From assembly GCA_902729315.2 (NCBI GenBank), contig CACVBZ020000043.1, forward strand, positions 12,501-35,618: a stretch of 23,118 nucleotides of DNA, in the 5' to 3' direction. The stretch is from Spirodela intermedia. Lineage: Eukaryota; Streptophyta; Magnoliopsida; Alismatales; Araceae. Shown piece after piece: positions 1-10,055 of the stretch; position 1 is the first letter of the stretch, and the number at the start of each line of letters is the position of its first letter. Made by a program: the position numbers and the translations under genes. The notes under the pieces were generated by a model that saw only the letters and a program-made list of their open reading frames with translations, ran no database searches and was not told the DNA's origin.

Positions 1-656
1 TCCTCCTTCTACAATCTCCTTCCTCGTTGGTAGTGCAGAATTCAGCGTGAACGCCTATCAGAACATGAAAAACAACGTGATTCGTCCCGCAGTAGGAGGC
101 CTCGCGGCTCCCACGGGCGCGGCCGTGCCGGTAGGTCGAGCGGTGGACCATCCTAACACTTTCAGATAAAGAACTCGCGATGGGGTGGCTCGACACCAAG
201 ATGGCAGACTCGATGGTCTCGATAACCTAATGCCGCTGATCCGGTTCGGGAAGGCGTTTTGCTCAATCCATGGACATTCTCGACGTGGGGCAGATGGGAG
301 GAATGAAGCGTTGGGCACGTCCAATTCCGGCGACCCGGCATGTACCCTGCGGATTTCGAGCTTACAGAGTAATCATTAAATAGAATTTAAGAACCTTTTA
401 AGTTATATTTTTTATTGTCGGAACTTCCTAATCAATATTTTAATTGGGCTTGCGGCGAGGGCTCTACAAGGCGGCGCTGTCGGGGGCCCACTGCAGGCTG
501 GTCAACCTCATGAATGAGAGGGGGAGAGAGAGAGAGAGAGAGCTCGCACTCTTCTCTCTTCATTTCCCTTTCCGGCGGCTGCTCCAAACTGGGAAGTTCT
601 TCTTGGGGTCTCCTCTAGTCTCTCACCCCAAATTCTTTTTTTGTCTTTTCTAGCCG
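1..656. other. Flank and probable LBD leader, no gene seen
   Basis: I recognise no gene here; the open frames are short, overlap on both strands and match nothing I know. The first 350 bases are moderately GC-rich. An AT-rich stretch around 380-445 includes a run of T at about 405-415 that could hold promoter elements for the LBD gene starting at 924. A short GA tract lies at 524-542. I cannot assign a transcription start. Confidence 0.4.
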
Positions 657-667
657 TTGGGGGAGTC

Positions 668-669
<2 letters not shown>

Positions 670-707
<38 letters not shown>
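670..707. repeat. (CT)n microsatellite in probable LBD leader
   Basis: An uninterrupted CT dinucleotide run of about 19 units on the sense strand, followed by more C/T-rich sequence up to about 830. It lies about 220 bp before the LBD start codon, where a 5' UTR is expected. CT-rich leaders are common in plant genes, and GA/CT runs are known binding sites of BBR/BPC GAGA-binding proteins; binding here is inference. Confidence 0.9.
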
Positions 708-708
<1 letters not shown>

Positions 709-923
709 CTTCTTCTCCTTCTCCTTGTCCTTGTTCAATCTCTATCCCTCTTCTCTTGGTCTGCTACCCTCCCACCCTCCCCCTACCATTTCTCCCCTCT
801 CTATTCACTCATCCAGGATCAGCAGAGATACTCCAAGATCTGTCACCTGATTCCCTCTTCCTCCTAGTCTTCCTCTTCCTCGGGATTAGGATCTCCGCGG
901 GTATCCAGCAGAATCCGGCAGCC

Positions 924-1454
924 ATGTCCAACTCCACCCGCTGCGCCGCCTGCCGTTATCTCCGGAGAAGATGCACTGAGGATTGTGTGCTGGCCCCCTA
1001 CTTCCCCTCCACCCACCCCGACCGATTCGCCTGCGTCCACCGCATCTTTGGCGCCAGCAACGTCTGCAGGATGCTTCAGGTCCTTCTATAGCGACTTCCC
1101 TCTTCCTCCAGAATAACATCATCTCTCATCTGTGTACATATACTTGACAACGATGGCCGTCGTTTATCCTTTGTTGTGATCCAGCTGGTGCCGGTCGAGC
1201 AGAGGGGACAGGCGGCGGACTCCATAGCCTACGAGGCGTACTGGAGGATGAGAGACCCCGTCTACGGCTGCGTGGGGATCATCACGAGGCTGCAGCAGGA
1301 GATACAGGCGACCCAGAGGGAGCTCGCCGAGACCCGGGCCCTGGTGGCCATGAACGCCACCGAGGATGCTCGCCAGCGTGAAATGCCCGCCGCATGGGAC
1401 CTGGTGAGTTTCCCCGCCGACGACTTCCACCAGCCGCCACCGAGCCTCACGTAA
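924..1454 (+). CDS. LOB-domain (LBD) transcription factor, LBD23/24-like
   Basis: Two exons, 924-1079 and 1185-1454, encode 141 aa; the 105-bp intron starts GT and ends CAG and falls after Gln52, inside the LOB domain where this family usually has its intron. The zinc-finger-like block CX2CX6CX3C is present (Cys7, Cys10, Cys17, Cys21), followed by the GAS block with FGAS at about 42-45 and the DPVYGCVG signature at 76-83. A coiled-coil segment follows (Leu88, Ile92, Leu99). LBD proteins are plant-specific nuclear DNA-binding regulators of organ boundaries, lateral roots and vascular growth. The short C-terminus (about 35 residues after the domain) and the RCAAC..RRRC start resemble Arabidopsis LBD23/24 from memory, so the subgroup is tentative. 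The frame is open further upstream through the CT-rich leader, but the domain begins six residues after Met924, so this start is chosen. Confidence 0.93.
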
Positions 1455-1860
1455 GCCGAGAGAGGACGCCTGCGTGGGAGCGTGCTCCGAATGCGGGGGA
1501 GGAGAGTGCAGCGAGGTCGGAGACAGCGACTCATGGCGGATCAACCAGACGGAGGATCTGACGGTCTTTAATATACATTTCCGGATGAACTGCCGCCTTC
1601 TTCGTCCAGCTGTCGACCTCTCTTTCTCGGAATATCAGCGTCGTTTATACGAGAATCGGCGGAGACGTCAGCTCGTGGCGGGTGGATGGAAATCTGATTT
1701 TCATCTGTTTTTTCATTTCGAGATATGGTTGACTTTTTTCACGAAATTTTCTTCATTTGTTCTACCTTGGGATAGCAATTCAATGCATGCCAGTTTGTTG
1801 ATAAATAGATAAATACATATATATACACCTATATATTGCTACGCACACAGAGCATACGCG
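1455..1860 (+). other. Probable LBD 3' UTR and flank
   Basis: No coding signal follows the TAA at 1452-1454. The stretch becomes T-rich, and near 1798-1815 it has ATAAAT-type motifs close to a plant polyadenylation signal. I assign it as the likely 3' UTR; the cleavage site cannot be placed. Confidence 0.4.
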
Positions 1861-1867
1861 CACGTTT

Positions 1868-1892
1868 AGAGAGAGAGAGAGAGAGAGAGAGA
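1868..1892. repeat. (AG)n microsatellite
   Basis: A run of about 12 AG units between the LBD 3' end and the transporter promoter. A shorter AG run follows at 2156-2171. Confidence 0.9.
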
Positions 1893-2133
1893 TCCTGTGT
1901 GGTAGTACACGAGCAGAAAACCTAAAAATAGTTTCGGGGTGCTATTGAAAAGGAAAGGACAAATCGAATATTCTGTGGTTTGTCGGATCCAAAAAAAAAA
2001 AAACCCATAAAAAGGCAGTCCCAAGTCGACCTGGCGAACTAAGAGGGGAAAATATCTAACCAACAGCAGGGGAGAAGAAAAATAGAGGCCACCGACCCTA
2101 GTCACTTGCCACGTCGACCTCCTATTGTCGGCG

Positions 2134-2143
2134 TATTTAAAAA
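2134..2143 (+). promoter_or_regulatory. Putative TATA box of the transporter gene
   Basis: TATTTAAAAA lies 265 bp before the transporter ATG, with purine-rich leader-like sequence after it. A start of transcription about 30 bp downstream would give a leader of roughly 235 nt containing the GA tract at 2271-2308. This rests on motif and position only. Confidence 0.35.
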
Positions 2144-2268
2144 GTAAAGCTGATGTAGAGAGAGAGAGAGCCTGGTTACTGCCACCGCCTGTCTGAAAAC
2201 CGACGACCGCCGCCGCGGACAGCTTCCCCCAAGCACTCTCCGTGTGCTTCTCTAGCAGGGCTGTACAC

Positions 2269-2270
<2 letters not shown>

Positions 2271-2308
<38 letters not shown>
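2271..2308. repeat. (AG)19 microsatellite in transporter leader
   Basis: An uninterrupted AG run of 19 units ending 90 bp before the transporter start codon. Unlike the leader tracts of the LBD, EXO70 and SMR genes it is purine-rich, not pyrimidine-rich, on the sense strand. Confidence 0.92.
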
Positions 2309-2311
<3 letters not shown>

Positions 2312-2398
2312 TGGCAGCCGGCCACCTGCTGTGCTCCTCCGTGTGTGAGGGTTCGTCTGAGGGTGAGAGGGGGGGAGAGGGAGAGAGCGACGGCAAGA

Positions 2399-3655
2399 AT
2401 GATCAACTTCTTCACGAGGAACGGCGTCCGGAGGCTGCTCAAGCGCAAGGACAGCGACGCCGGCGAAAGAGGTAATCCCTCCCTCCCGTGGTTGGCTTCG
2501 GGGCACATGAATGTTGGCTGTGGGGGAGAGTCAGCGGCTGCTGGAACCTCCCCTGATCCGCCCCAAAAGTGGAAATCACCCCCATTCACCACCTCCTCCC
2601 CTTTTAAATCATCTCCTTTAGTTCATTCTTCGGGGCCTTTTCTTAGTTTCGGCGGCACAGTGCGGCTGCGTTTCGGGGGTGAGCAGATCAATGCCTCACC
2701 ATCTCCCGTTTCATAGTACTGATCTTGGGTAGAAATCGCCTCCTCGGCTCTTTCTCTGTTCTTGTCGGCGCCTTATCCTCGCCAGATTGGAGCAATTAGG
2801 GTAGAAATCGACACGACCCATCTCCAAGCATCATAACAGCCCCCCTGGGGGAGGATGTGGATGGTGATTAATCTGAAAGAGTCGTCGATTCTGGGATACT
2901 TCCGATGCCCGGAGAAGTTCTCCCTCTCGCAGGATCGCAGCATGACCTTTCCCGGTGTGGGCGAGCGACGAAGGGAGCAGGAAGCCGCCATTAAAACCCT
3001 AATGATGGAAGCTTCCCGCTGCTGTCGGTTGTGAATGGAAATGCCACCACCTGATGAAAATTCATCTTTGTTCTTTTATGTCAATATCCTGCAATCATAA
3101 GTCAATGGATCAGAATCGGACGAGGGATAGAATTTTGGTCCGTTGACTAGAGTAGACCCACCCGTGTATGTTACGCACGATATTTAATTTATTTTATTAT
3201 ATCATTCTATGGGCTATCTTCTCCTACCGGGGGCACTAACTGGGTACCTCCCAATGTTTGCCTGTAAAACTCGAGCCTTTGGCAACATCTTTATCTCTTA
3301 ATTTTTGACTTGTCCCATGTGTTGACTTATCTCCCCTTGTCTGGGTTGCTCGATCTTTACACCGATGCAAGTTTTATGTTCTTGAGAAGGGATGGAACAC
3401 TCTTTCTGTGAGTGCTAACTGCCATCTTCTCTTGCTGGGGTTTCTCTCTCCTCCTCCTCCTGCTCCCATGGCTCCCTTCCCTGAAGCCAAAGCTCTGAAC
3501 GATCTTCGAGCTTCCCTCTTCAGCGAGCTCCGGACCTCGGAAGGCGCCAAGCGCCTGCAGCAGCGCGCTTGCAGCCCCACCATCGCCCTCTCCTTCAACT
3601 TCTTCGTCTCCGTCGGCATCATCATGATGAACAAGCTCGTAAATCCTCTTCTCTA

Positions 3656-3713
<58 letters not shown>

Positions 3714-5198
3714 TCTTCTTCTTCTTCTTCTTCTTCTTCTGCATCATCTTCCCCTCCTTCTTCTTCTTCTTCTTCTTCTTCTTCTTCTTCTTCTGCATCA
3801 TCTTCCCCTCCCTCTTCTTCTTCTTCTTCATCATCTTCCTCTCCTTCTTCTTCTTCATCATCATCATCATCATCATCTTCCTCTCCTTCTTCTTCTTCTT
3901 CTTCATCAGCATCATCATCATCATCATCTTCCTCTCCTTCTGCTTCTTCTTCTTTTTCATCATCAGGTTCTGGGCAGAGTGGGCTTCAACTACCCAATCT
4001 TCCTCACCTTCATCCACTACGTGGTGAGCTGGCTCCTGATGGGTCTACTCAACGCCGCCTCCCTGCTTCCCTCGCCGCCGCCGGCCAGGGCGACCCCCTT
4101 CTCCACCCTCCTGGTTCTCGCCGTCGTCATGGCCGTCTCCACCGGTCTCGCCAACGTCAGCTTGAAGTACAACAGGTGAATTCCCCATACCCCAGTTTTC
4201 TCTCACAAGGCTGTCTGCAAAACCTTGAATGCTTTCTCTCTATAGCGTCGGGTTCTACCAGATGGCGAAGATAGCGGTGACCCCCACCATCGTCCTGGCG
4301 GAGTTCATCCTCTTCCGGAAGACGGTTTCCTTCCACAAGGTGAGTTTCGGAAATCATTCATCTCCTGGTCTTCACCGGAACCCTAAAATGGGCAGGAGGC
4401 GCCTCCGCAGGTGGTGGCGCTGACCGTGGTCTCAGCCGGCGTGGCGGTGGCGACCGTCACCGACCTCCAGTTCCAGCTCTTCGGGGCCTGCGTGGCCCTC
4501 GCCTGGATCGTCCCCAGCGCCGCCAACAAGGTGCTCTGGTCCAGCTTGCAGCAGCGCCACAACTGGACTGCCCTTGCGTGAGTTCTTCCCTTCCTCCGCC
4601 GCCACCGGCGAAGAATGGGCCCTTGTCTGAAGCCACGGGTTCTTTATCTGAAGTCAGCGACTCCGTTGACTCGGCAGGTTGATGTGGAAGACGACGCCGA
4701 TGACCCTCTTCTTCTTGCTCACCATGATCCCGTGGCTCGATCCCCCCGGTGCCCTCTCCTTCCACTGGAGCGCCGCCAGCTACTCAGCCATCCTCCTTTC
4801 CGCTCTTCTCGGGTTTCTTTTGCAGTTATCCGGTGCTCTCGCTCTAGGGTCAGCTCTCTCTCTCTCTCTCTCTCTCTCTAACTCTGTAGCTGTCTCTCTC
4901 TCTTCTGTGGGGCAGCTTGGGTGATTGTTCCCCTGTTTTCCGTTTTCGCAGGGCAACGTCGGCGGTGTCGCACGTCGTTCTGGGGCAGTTCAAGACGTGC
5001 GTCGTCCTCCTCGGAGGGTTCCTCTTCTTCGGCTCGAATCCGGGCGTCTTCAGCATCGGCGGCGTCGCCGCCGCCCTCGCCGGCATGTCTGCCTACACGT
5101 ACCTCTGCTCACCCGGTAGGCCTCGGGAGGCGCTTTCTTCCCTGCAGAAATCCCGGCTGGGAAAACCAGGCGGCGCCGACGCCGACGAGAACGTATGA
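2399..5198 (+). CDS. Nucleotide-sugar/triose-phosphate translocator family protein
   Basis: Seven exons join in frame: 2399-2471, 3487-3638, 3967-4175, 4246-4339, 4411-4577, 4678-4848, 4952-5198. All introns are GT-AG, and the product is 370 aa. It is a multi-pass membrane protein of the TPT/NST branch of the drug/metabolite transporter superfamily. Family hallmarks are the SVGFYQMAKIAVTP block, the ATVTDLQFQLFG block and the HVVLGQFKTCVVLLGG block near the C-terminus; hydrophobic helices run from about residue 45 to 335. Members exchange nucleotide sugars (or sugar phosphates) for the nucleoside monophosphate or phosphate, usually in Golgi or ER membranes. From memory it is closest to the plant group called 'nucleotide-sugar uncharacterized transporter'; the substrate is not visible. 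The basic N-terminus (residues 1-24) is a separate exon 1,015 bp upstream. Exon 2 could instead begin at 3493, losing two residues. Intron 2 is unusual (separate entry). Confidence 0.93.
2472..3486 (+). other. Intron 1 of the transporter
   Basis: A 1,015-bp intron with donor GTAATC and acceptor CTGAAG (or CAAAG six bases later). It contains AAACCCTAA, a telo-box-like motif often found near plant transcription starts, at about 2994-3002, and otherwise nothing recognised. Its length separates the 24-codon first exon from the transmembrane part. Confidence 0.75.
3639..3966 (+). repeat. Polypyrimidine microsatellite cluster filling intron 2
   Basis: The 328-bp intron 2 is nearly all low-complexity: about 25 CT units at 3661-3710, then (TTC)n blocks broken by GCATCATCTTCCCCTCC (two copies) and by CATCATCTTCCTCTCC-like spacers (several copies), ending in CAT runs and the CATCAG acceptor. 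The tract is pyrimidine-rich on the coding strand throughout. Long open frames crossing it (poly-Ser, poly-Leu, poly-Lys) are artefacts. The flanking exons join cleanly across it into the expected NKLV-type transporter sequence. Confidence 0.93.
4853..4879. repeat. (CT)n microsatellite in intron 6
   Basis: A run of about 13 CT units right after the intron 6 donor of the transporter gene; the 103-bp intron (4849-4951) is C/T-rich overall and ends CGCAG. Confidence 0.9.
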
Positions 5199-5249
5199 AC
5201 CAACCCAAATCAATAGTTTTACCTCCCTGTTAGAGACAGAAACTCCAGA

Positions 5250-5289
5250 GAGAGAAACAGAGAGAGAGAGAGAGAGGGGGGGGGGGGGC
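5250..5289. repeat. GA tract followed by a G run
   Basis: Interrupted GA repeats followed by a run of about 14 G residues (to about 5288). It lies between the transporter stop codon and the ARPC3-like relic, probably in the transporter 3' UTR. Confidence 0.85.
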
Positions 5290-5318
5290 TCTGGTTTCAG
5301 CGAGGGGGCTGGCTGGGG

Positions 5319-5521
5319 GATGGCCATGTCCATGAAGGTCCTCTTGGCGAGGGTGAGCCACCATTTGTTGGGCGTGCCGTTATGCCTGTAGACGCAGCTC
5401 AGCAACTTCCCGCTCGTCTCCTCCCTGATCTGCTTCAGATAATTCCTCAATAACTCTGCAAAAAAAAGACCCCCACCCCTCCCCCTCCTCACTTTCAACC
5501 CACAATTATCAGACACTGTTT

Positions 5522-5556
<35 letters not shown>

Positions 5557-5999
5557 GAGAGCATGCTTCGTTCTTGGACTGAGGAGTGAACAGGCCGCTG
5601 AAGGGGAAGCCCTGTTCTACGGGGACAGGTACGGTCTCCAGGCCGAGGTTGATGATGGCCTTGCTGCCCTCGGTTAGGGTTCAGTAGCCCTCGAGCCACG
5701 TCAGTGTCACGTTAATGTACAGTGTCAGGTGGACGGGGAGCTTTGGGGAGCTTGTCGGCCGAGCTCTGCACGTTAAAGTGCTTGAATAAGACCTTCGCCA
5801 GGAAGAAGATAATGGCTTCCACCACAATGTCAATGGCGTTTGAAAGTCAACGGGAGGAGTGAGAACAGCTGCCGTAAGATCCCCTCCTTACTCGGTCAGC
5901 GCCCGGAGCGAGGCCTTTGATGTGGGTTTTCAGATGAAGGAGAGGGCATTCAAATGCTTTCTTGACGCCGTCATCATTGACGAAGCTTGAGTGGTACAC
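5319..5999 (-). pseudogene. ARPC3 (ARP2/3 complex subunit 3) pseudogene
   Basis: Three blocks on the minus strand match plant ARPC3 (p21-Arc) in order. 5892-5999 begins VYHSSFVNDDGV. 5565-5835 carries DIVVEAIIFF, then LTLYINV, then KAIINLGLE and GFPFSGLF. 5319-5462 carries ELLRNYLKQIREETSGKLL and NGTPNKWW. Intact ARPC3 is about 174 aa and helps the ARP2/3 complex nucleate branched actin. This copy is broken: the initial Met codon is CAG (6000-6002), an imperfect 10-bp tandem duplication near 5735-5755 shifts the frame, an in-frame TGA lies at 5681-5683, the splice donor after the second block is lost, and no stop follows the C-terminal FMDM. Non-coding spacers (about 55 and 100 bp, the latter with a GA tract and a TTTTTGCAG acceptor-like end) sit at intron-like positions, so the copy came from genomic DNA, not a processed mRNA. 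It ends 121 bp from the transporter stop, in convergent orientation. Confidence 0.87.
5526..5563. repeat. (GA)n microsatellite inside ARPC3 relic intron
   Basis: About 14 GA units plus an interrupted end, located in the relic of an intron between the second and third ARPC3-like blocks. Its expansion may have removed the splice donor, which is no longer recognisable. Confidence 0.9.
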
Positions 6000-6105
6000 C
6001 TGCCATTGGATGGATGTTAAGCAGCATATCAGATGAACAGAGTTGATTGTGGAGTATCTATCAAAAGAAATAATCCTCAAACTAGAAATTGGGTGGTGAG
6101 ATCAG

Positions 6106-6143
6106 TAGAGAGAGAGTAGAGAGAGAGTAGAGAGAGAGAGAGA
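6106..6143. repeat. Interrupted (GA)n repeat with TAGAGAGAGAG units
   Basis: Three short GA runs separated by TA, forming an 11-14 bp minisatellite-like unit. It marks the left edge of the AT-rich stretch. Confidence 0.8.
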
Positions 6144-6169
6144 TGATGTGTGCTTATGTGTTGTTCATC

Positions 6170-9100
6170 TCAAGATATAGATTCTAAATATAGATGATCT
6201 TAATTCAGGAATCATCAAGGGGGAGTACATGACATGTATTTGTTGGACTTTATATTTGATTCAGGATATTAAGGAAAAAAGAAACATCATCTGGGTTGAT
6301 TGAACATCTCTAATAGACAGTAATAAGAAATTAACTAGCACTAAACTAGGAGAATCAATGGGTGCAGTTCTGAAGAACAATGGATGCAGATACTCAAGTA
6401 TTAGACGCATATGAAGACATAAATTGCTCAACAAACTTCCAAGTGATGAGAAATTAAAAGTCAATAATAGATTTTCTATAGTAATAATCTCATTTTATGC
6501 CTTCATGTCTTTTGAAGATGAAATGAATGGACAAGAAATGAATATCATAGAATGGGTGAAAACGGCTAAAAGGAAAGAACTACTAAGATAATTGATATCA
6601 CTTCAATAGTTCTAAACAAAATGATCAAATTTCAAATATTTATAAATGTATCAAAATAAAAATAAAAATAAAAATTGGATGAATTCAGGTTGTCTATAAA
6701 GATAATGATAAATCTCAATGTGATTTTTTTTCATTCTAAATAATTTATTAAAATAAAATTAAATAGAAAATAAAAAAAATAAAATAATCTCCTATGTGCT
6801 TTAAATCTTCCAAATTGCTTGAGCTCTAAATATTTAATTTTTTATGTGTTCCCATGTTCATCATTAAAAAAAGACTCAAGGCCTACAAAATATTCCAAAG
6901 AAAATATAGATAATATCACAAAAATAAATTAAAATAAAATGATGGAAATTAAATCAAAAATCTGAAAAATAAGGGGGAGAGAGAGAATGCAACCTCATCG
7001 ACATTTTGAAATGATTATTAGTCAAATATTGTTAAAAACTATGTAATATTTCGAAATAAATATACCATGATGATTGTAACAAAGTTAGTTTTCACCAAAA
7101 ATATTAAAACTGCAAGAAAAAGAACTCAAAAAAGAAATGCATGAACTTGTTCCTATTTGTCACTTAGGAACATAGTATCATTGTGGTAATAAAGTGGAAT
7201 AGAAAGGTGATTTAAAAATATCAAATACTTAATATTGTTGTCTGTTATCCCCCAAATGACAGAATAAGTGAAATAGAAAATAAAACAAAATACAATTAGA
7301 AATAAAATTCACAAACATTCTAGAAATCACCCTAATCATCTATCACTTGAAAATACAATACCAAAAAATGAATATAAAATGTTTTTAAAAGTGTAAAAAT
7401 AATATATTAAGAATGATTAAAAAAATTCAACACAATAAAAATAGAAATTGAATTCACATGTATTCACTTCGCTCATTTACACTTGTCACTTAGACATTTA
7501 TCATCTAATTTATTTACCTTGGACCTTCATTTCAATTTTCGTACAATAATATCTCAACAATCATTATAAAAACCACAATTATCCATAGACCTTTCACTCA
7601 CTAAAAATAGAGTGTGGAAGATGATGTATATATGGATGATATACTATAACCTATTGATTGGCCAAAAAATATTGACTTTGCCCATAAACCCTTGAGACAT
7701 ACGCTTAGTGATATAGACATAAATCACTACATGTTTTCTCATAATTTTGAAAAAAAATAAATTACTGAAAAAGGGTTGAAAAAAGTCATCATAAATTTCC
7801 TAAAAAATAAAGATAAATATTTCGAATTTTAACTTCATGAGTAATTTCTTGACAATTGAAAAAATAATTCTTAAGATTATAAACCTCAGATAATCATGTT
7901 AGCACATAGATTAAAAATCAGAAAATATTTATATCACATAAATAGTAAAAATTATCAAATTAAACATAAGTTCATTACATCATTCTCAAACAAGTATTAA
8001 TGTCTTTGAACTTAAATAATTCATATTTTACATTGATTCATTACCTTAGTTATTATATAAAAATAAACATTATAATAATCATTTCACATATTGATGATCT
8101 AATGAATAACATCATAAGAAATTCTAGACTGAATTCTTGTAAGTTGTTCACTAATTTGAAATGTTGAGGCACCTAAATTAAGTTATTATACAACATGGGA
8201 ATTGTTCAGTTATTATTTTTCTCAAGTGACACCAAGAAAACTACATGAAGACGTGGATTTTCTTGCTATAGAAACATGAATGACATCATCAAATCAGGCT
8301 TATATGAGGACCATAGTTCACACACAAAATATATACAATAAGGTCCCAAATACACATTAAGTAGAAACTTTTTACAATAATACACATGAAGTTACTCATC
8401 ATTTCATTTTGACATTTTTATGTATTTTCTTGTAATCAGCTTTTTGCCAACCTAATAAAAGTATCAAACTGTTAAATGCACAATTGGAAAATACAACGTA
8501 AGCAATTAACTTCTGGACATTCACAAGATCAAATTGTTGGCAAATTAGGGAGGTCAATCATAAGTCCTTAGGGTTTGTATATTATTTAGAAATGAAATCT
8601 AGGCTCTTGTACATCAATCTAAAATCATAATAACATCAAATATTTGATAAATTAAGGTCAACTCTACTCTTTCCAAAGAATTAGCGATATAAATGAGAGA
8701 TCTAAAAGCTAAAAAATCAACAAAACATCTTTTTAGAATAAAAAATATTTTTTCTTCTAACTAGTTAAACTTATCTAAAGACAATGTGAGTTACTATTCG
8801 ACAAAAAATTAATCAATGTTCATTACTCAATGAAGAAGAAACTTCTTTCTAAATAAATTGGATACCTTTTTCACGTAGTCTAAAAGGCTGAGCCCCAAAT
8901 TCTATTCTCATTATCCATTCATCTCAATGGATGGTTCACAACAATTACATAAAATTCAGTGTTTTGTTTATGTCAAGATACATGAAAAAATGAAAATTAA
9001 GGGGTAAGAATTGTTCCATAAAAACAACATGAGAGAATTCACATAAAATAATTCAATACCCAAAGTGTGCAGTCTAGAGAAATTAAAAAGAAAAAGACAT

Positions 9101-9860
9101 ATATTAATAATAATGGTCCACCTACTTCTTGCAAAAAGATAAAAAAGTAGTGATCACCAAGAACCCCACACTTTTTTTCTGCTTATAACCAATTCTACTC
9201 TCTACCTTGATCATTGAGAAAATTTAAAATTAATTCAAAAAATTGAAACATCTACACAAACAGGTCATAAAGATCTAGACTTTTCCATCCAACCTCACAC
9301 TTCACACTAATATCTAATTCTAGGATGCGAGTTATACTAGCAAGAATAATTTACACCTCTACCTTTTGAGCTCCATGAGCTAGACTAGTGTCCTTTTCCA
9401 CTCATCTTTCTTTGAAATGGACTAAAAAATAGGCTGTAATGAGAAAAAAAGCTCGACACAATCCAATCATAATACTAGATGGCAAGTTGTCTAATTTAGA
9501 ACCATAAAGTATGATTCAATCCAAAGAAGCAAAGATGTTTAACCCTATCCTTTTACAAAATAGTTTTCAAAACTTTGCATTCCATCATTGAGTACCAAGG
9601 ATACCATCACAAATAGAGAAAATCATGTTATGATTTGAAGAAGGTATTTGACACTGGTAGAGAAAATGGATTAGACGATGATTTATAAACACAAAGACAT
9701 ACAAAGAGAATCTAAAGTCGGTTGCCAGCATATCATTTCTCTATCTACAATGCATCAACCCCCCTCCTTCCCTTGGGAGAAGGATTTGCACAATGTGGTG
9801 TCTTCGTGTCCGTTTGATCAAATCAGGATCTGTATGATTAGAATGAGAGTAAACGAGAAG
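6170..9860. other. AT-rich gene-free island, origin unknown
   Basis: About 3.7 kb of strongly AT-rich sequence with A-runs dominating the plus strand (many AAAATAAAA words) and stops in all frames. The longest open frames are about 65 codons and match nothing I recognise. GA/CT microsatellites, frequent elsewhere in the window, are almost absent here. I see no terminal repeats, target-site duplication, primer-binding site or transposase/polymerase motif. A decayed transposable element is the likeliest explanation, but that is inference from composition. Confidence 0.5.
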
Positions 9861-10055
9861 GCCCATTAGTGCTCGATTTCAAATGGGCTCATCTAGGCTC
9901 AATGTTAGCCCAACTTTGATGCTATGTAAAAAATAAAAAATAAAAAATAAAAAGGAAAAGAAAAGAGTACTCACTCACTAGTTGGTGGGTTGGGCCCGAG
10001 CTTTGCAGAGCCCTGACCCAGCCCGGACCAGAAGGAAGGCCCATAAAATTGGGCT
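9860..10055. promoter_or_regulatory. Cluster of six TGGGCC/TGGGCT (site II) motifs
   Basis: TGGGCY motifs on either strand start at 9860, 9884, 9907, 9991, 10038 and 10050. Such site II elements bind TCP factors in promoters of plant housekeeping genes. No gene clearly starts beside them, so a promoter role is unproven. A short AAAATAAAAAT minisatellite lies at 9928-9955. Confidence 0.35.

Noticed and set aside
1866-2592. Minus-strand frames rich in LSLSLS
   Set aside because: They are products of the AG microsatellites in the transporter leader and lie antisense to its first exon.
3622-4017. Minus-strand Lys/Glu/Met-rich open frame
   Set aside because: A translation of the GA/GAA/ATG repeats opposite intron 2; no domain and no start context.
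3408-4274. Long plus-strand open frame (288 codons) with poly-Ser/Leu segments
   Set aside because: It reads exon 2 of the transporter and then straight through the repeat-filled intron 2; the true exon 3 is in a different frame and joins by GT-AG.
6217-6225. AAGGGGGAG, like the polypurine tract before a Copia 3' LTR
   Set aside because: No paired LTR, no primer-binding site and no pol motifs nearby; a single short motif is not enough.
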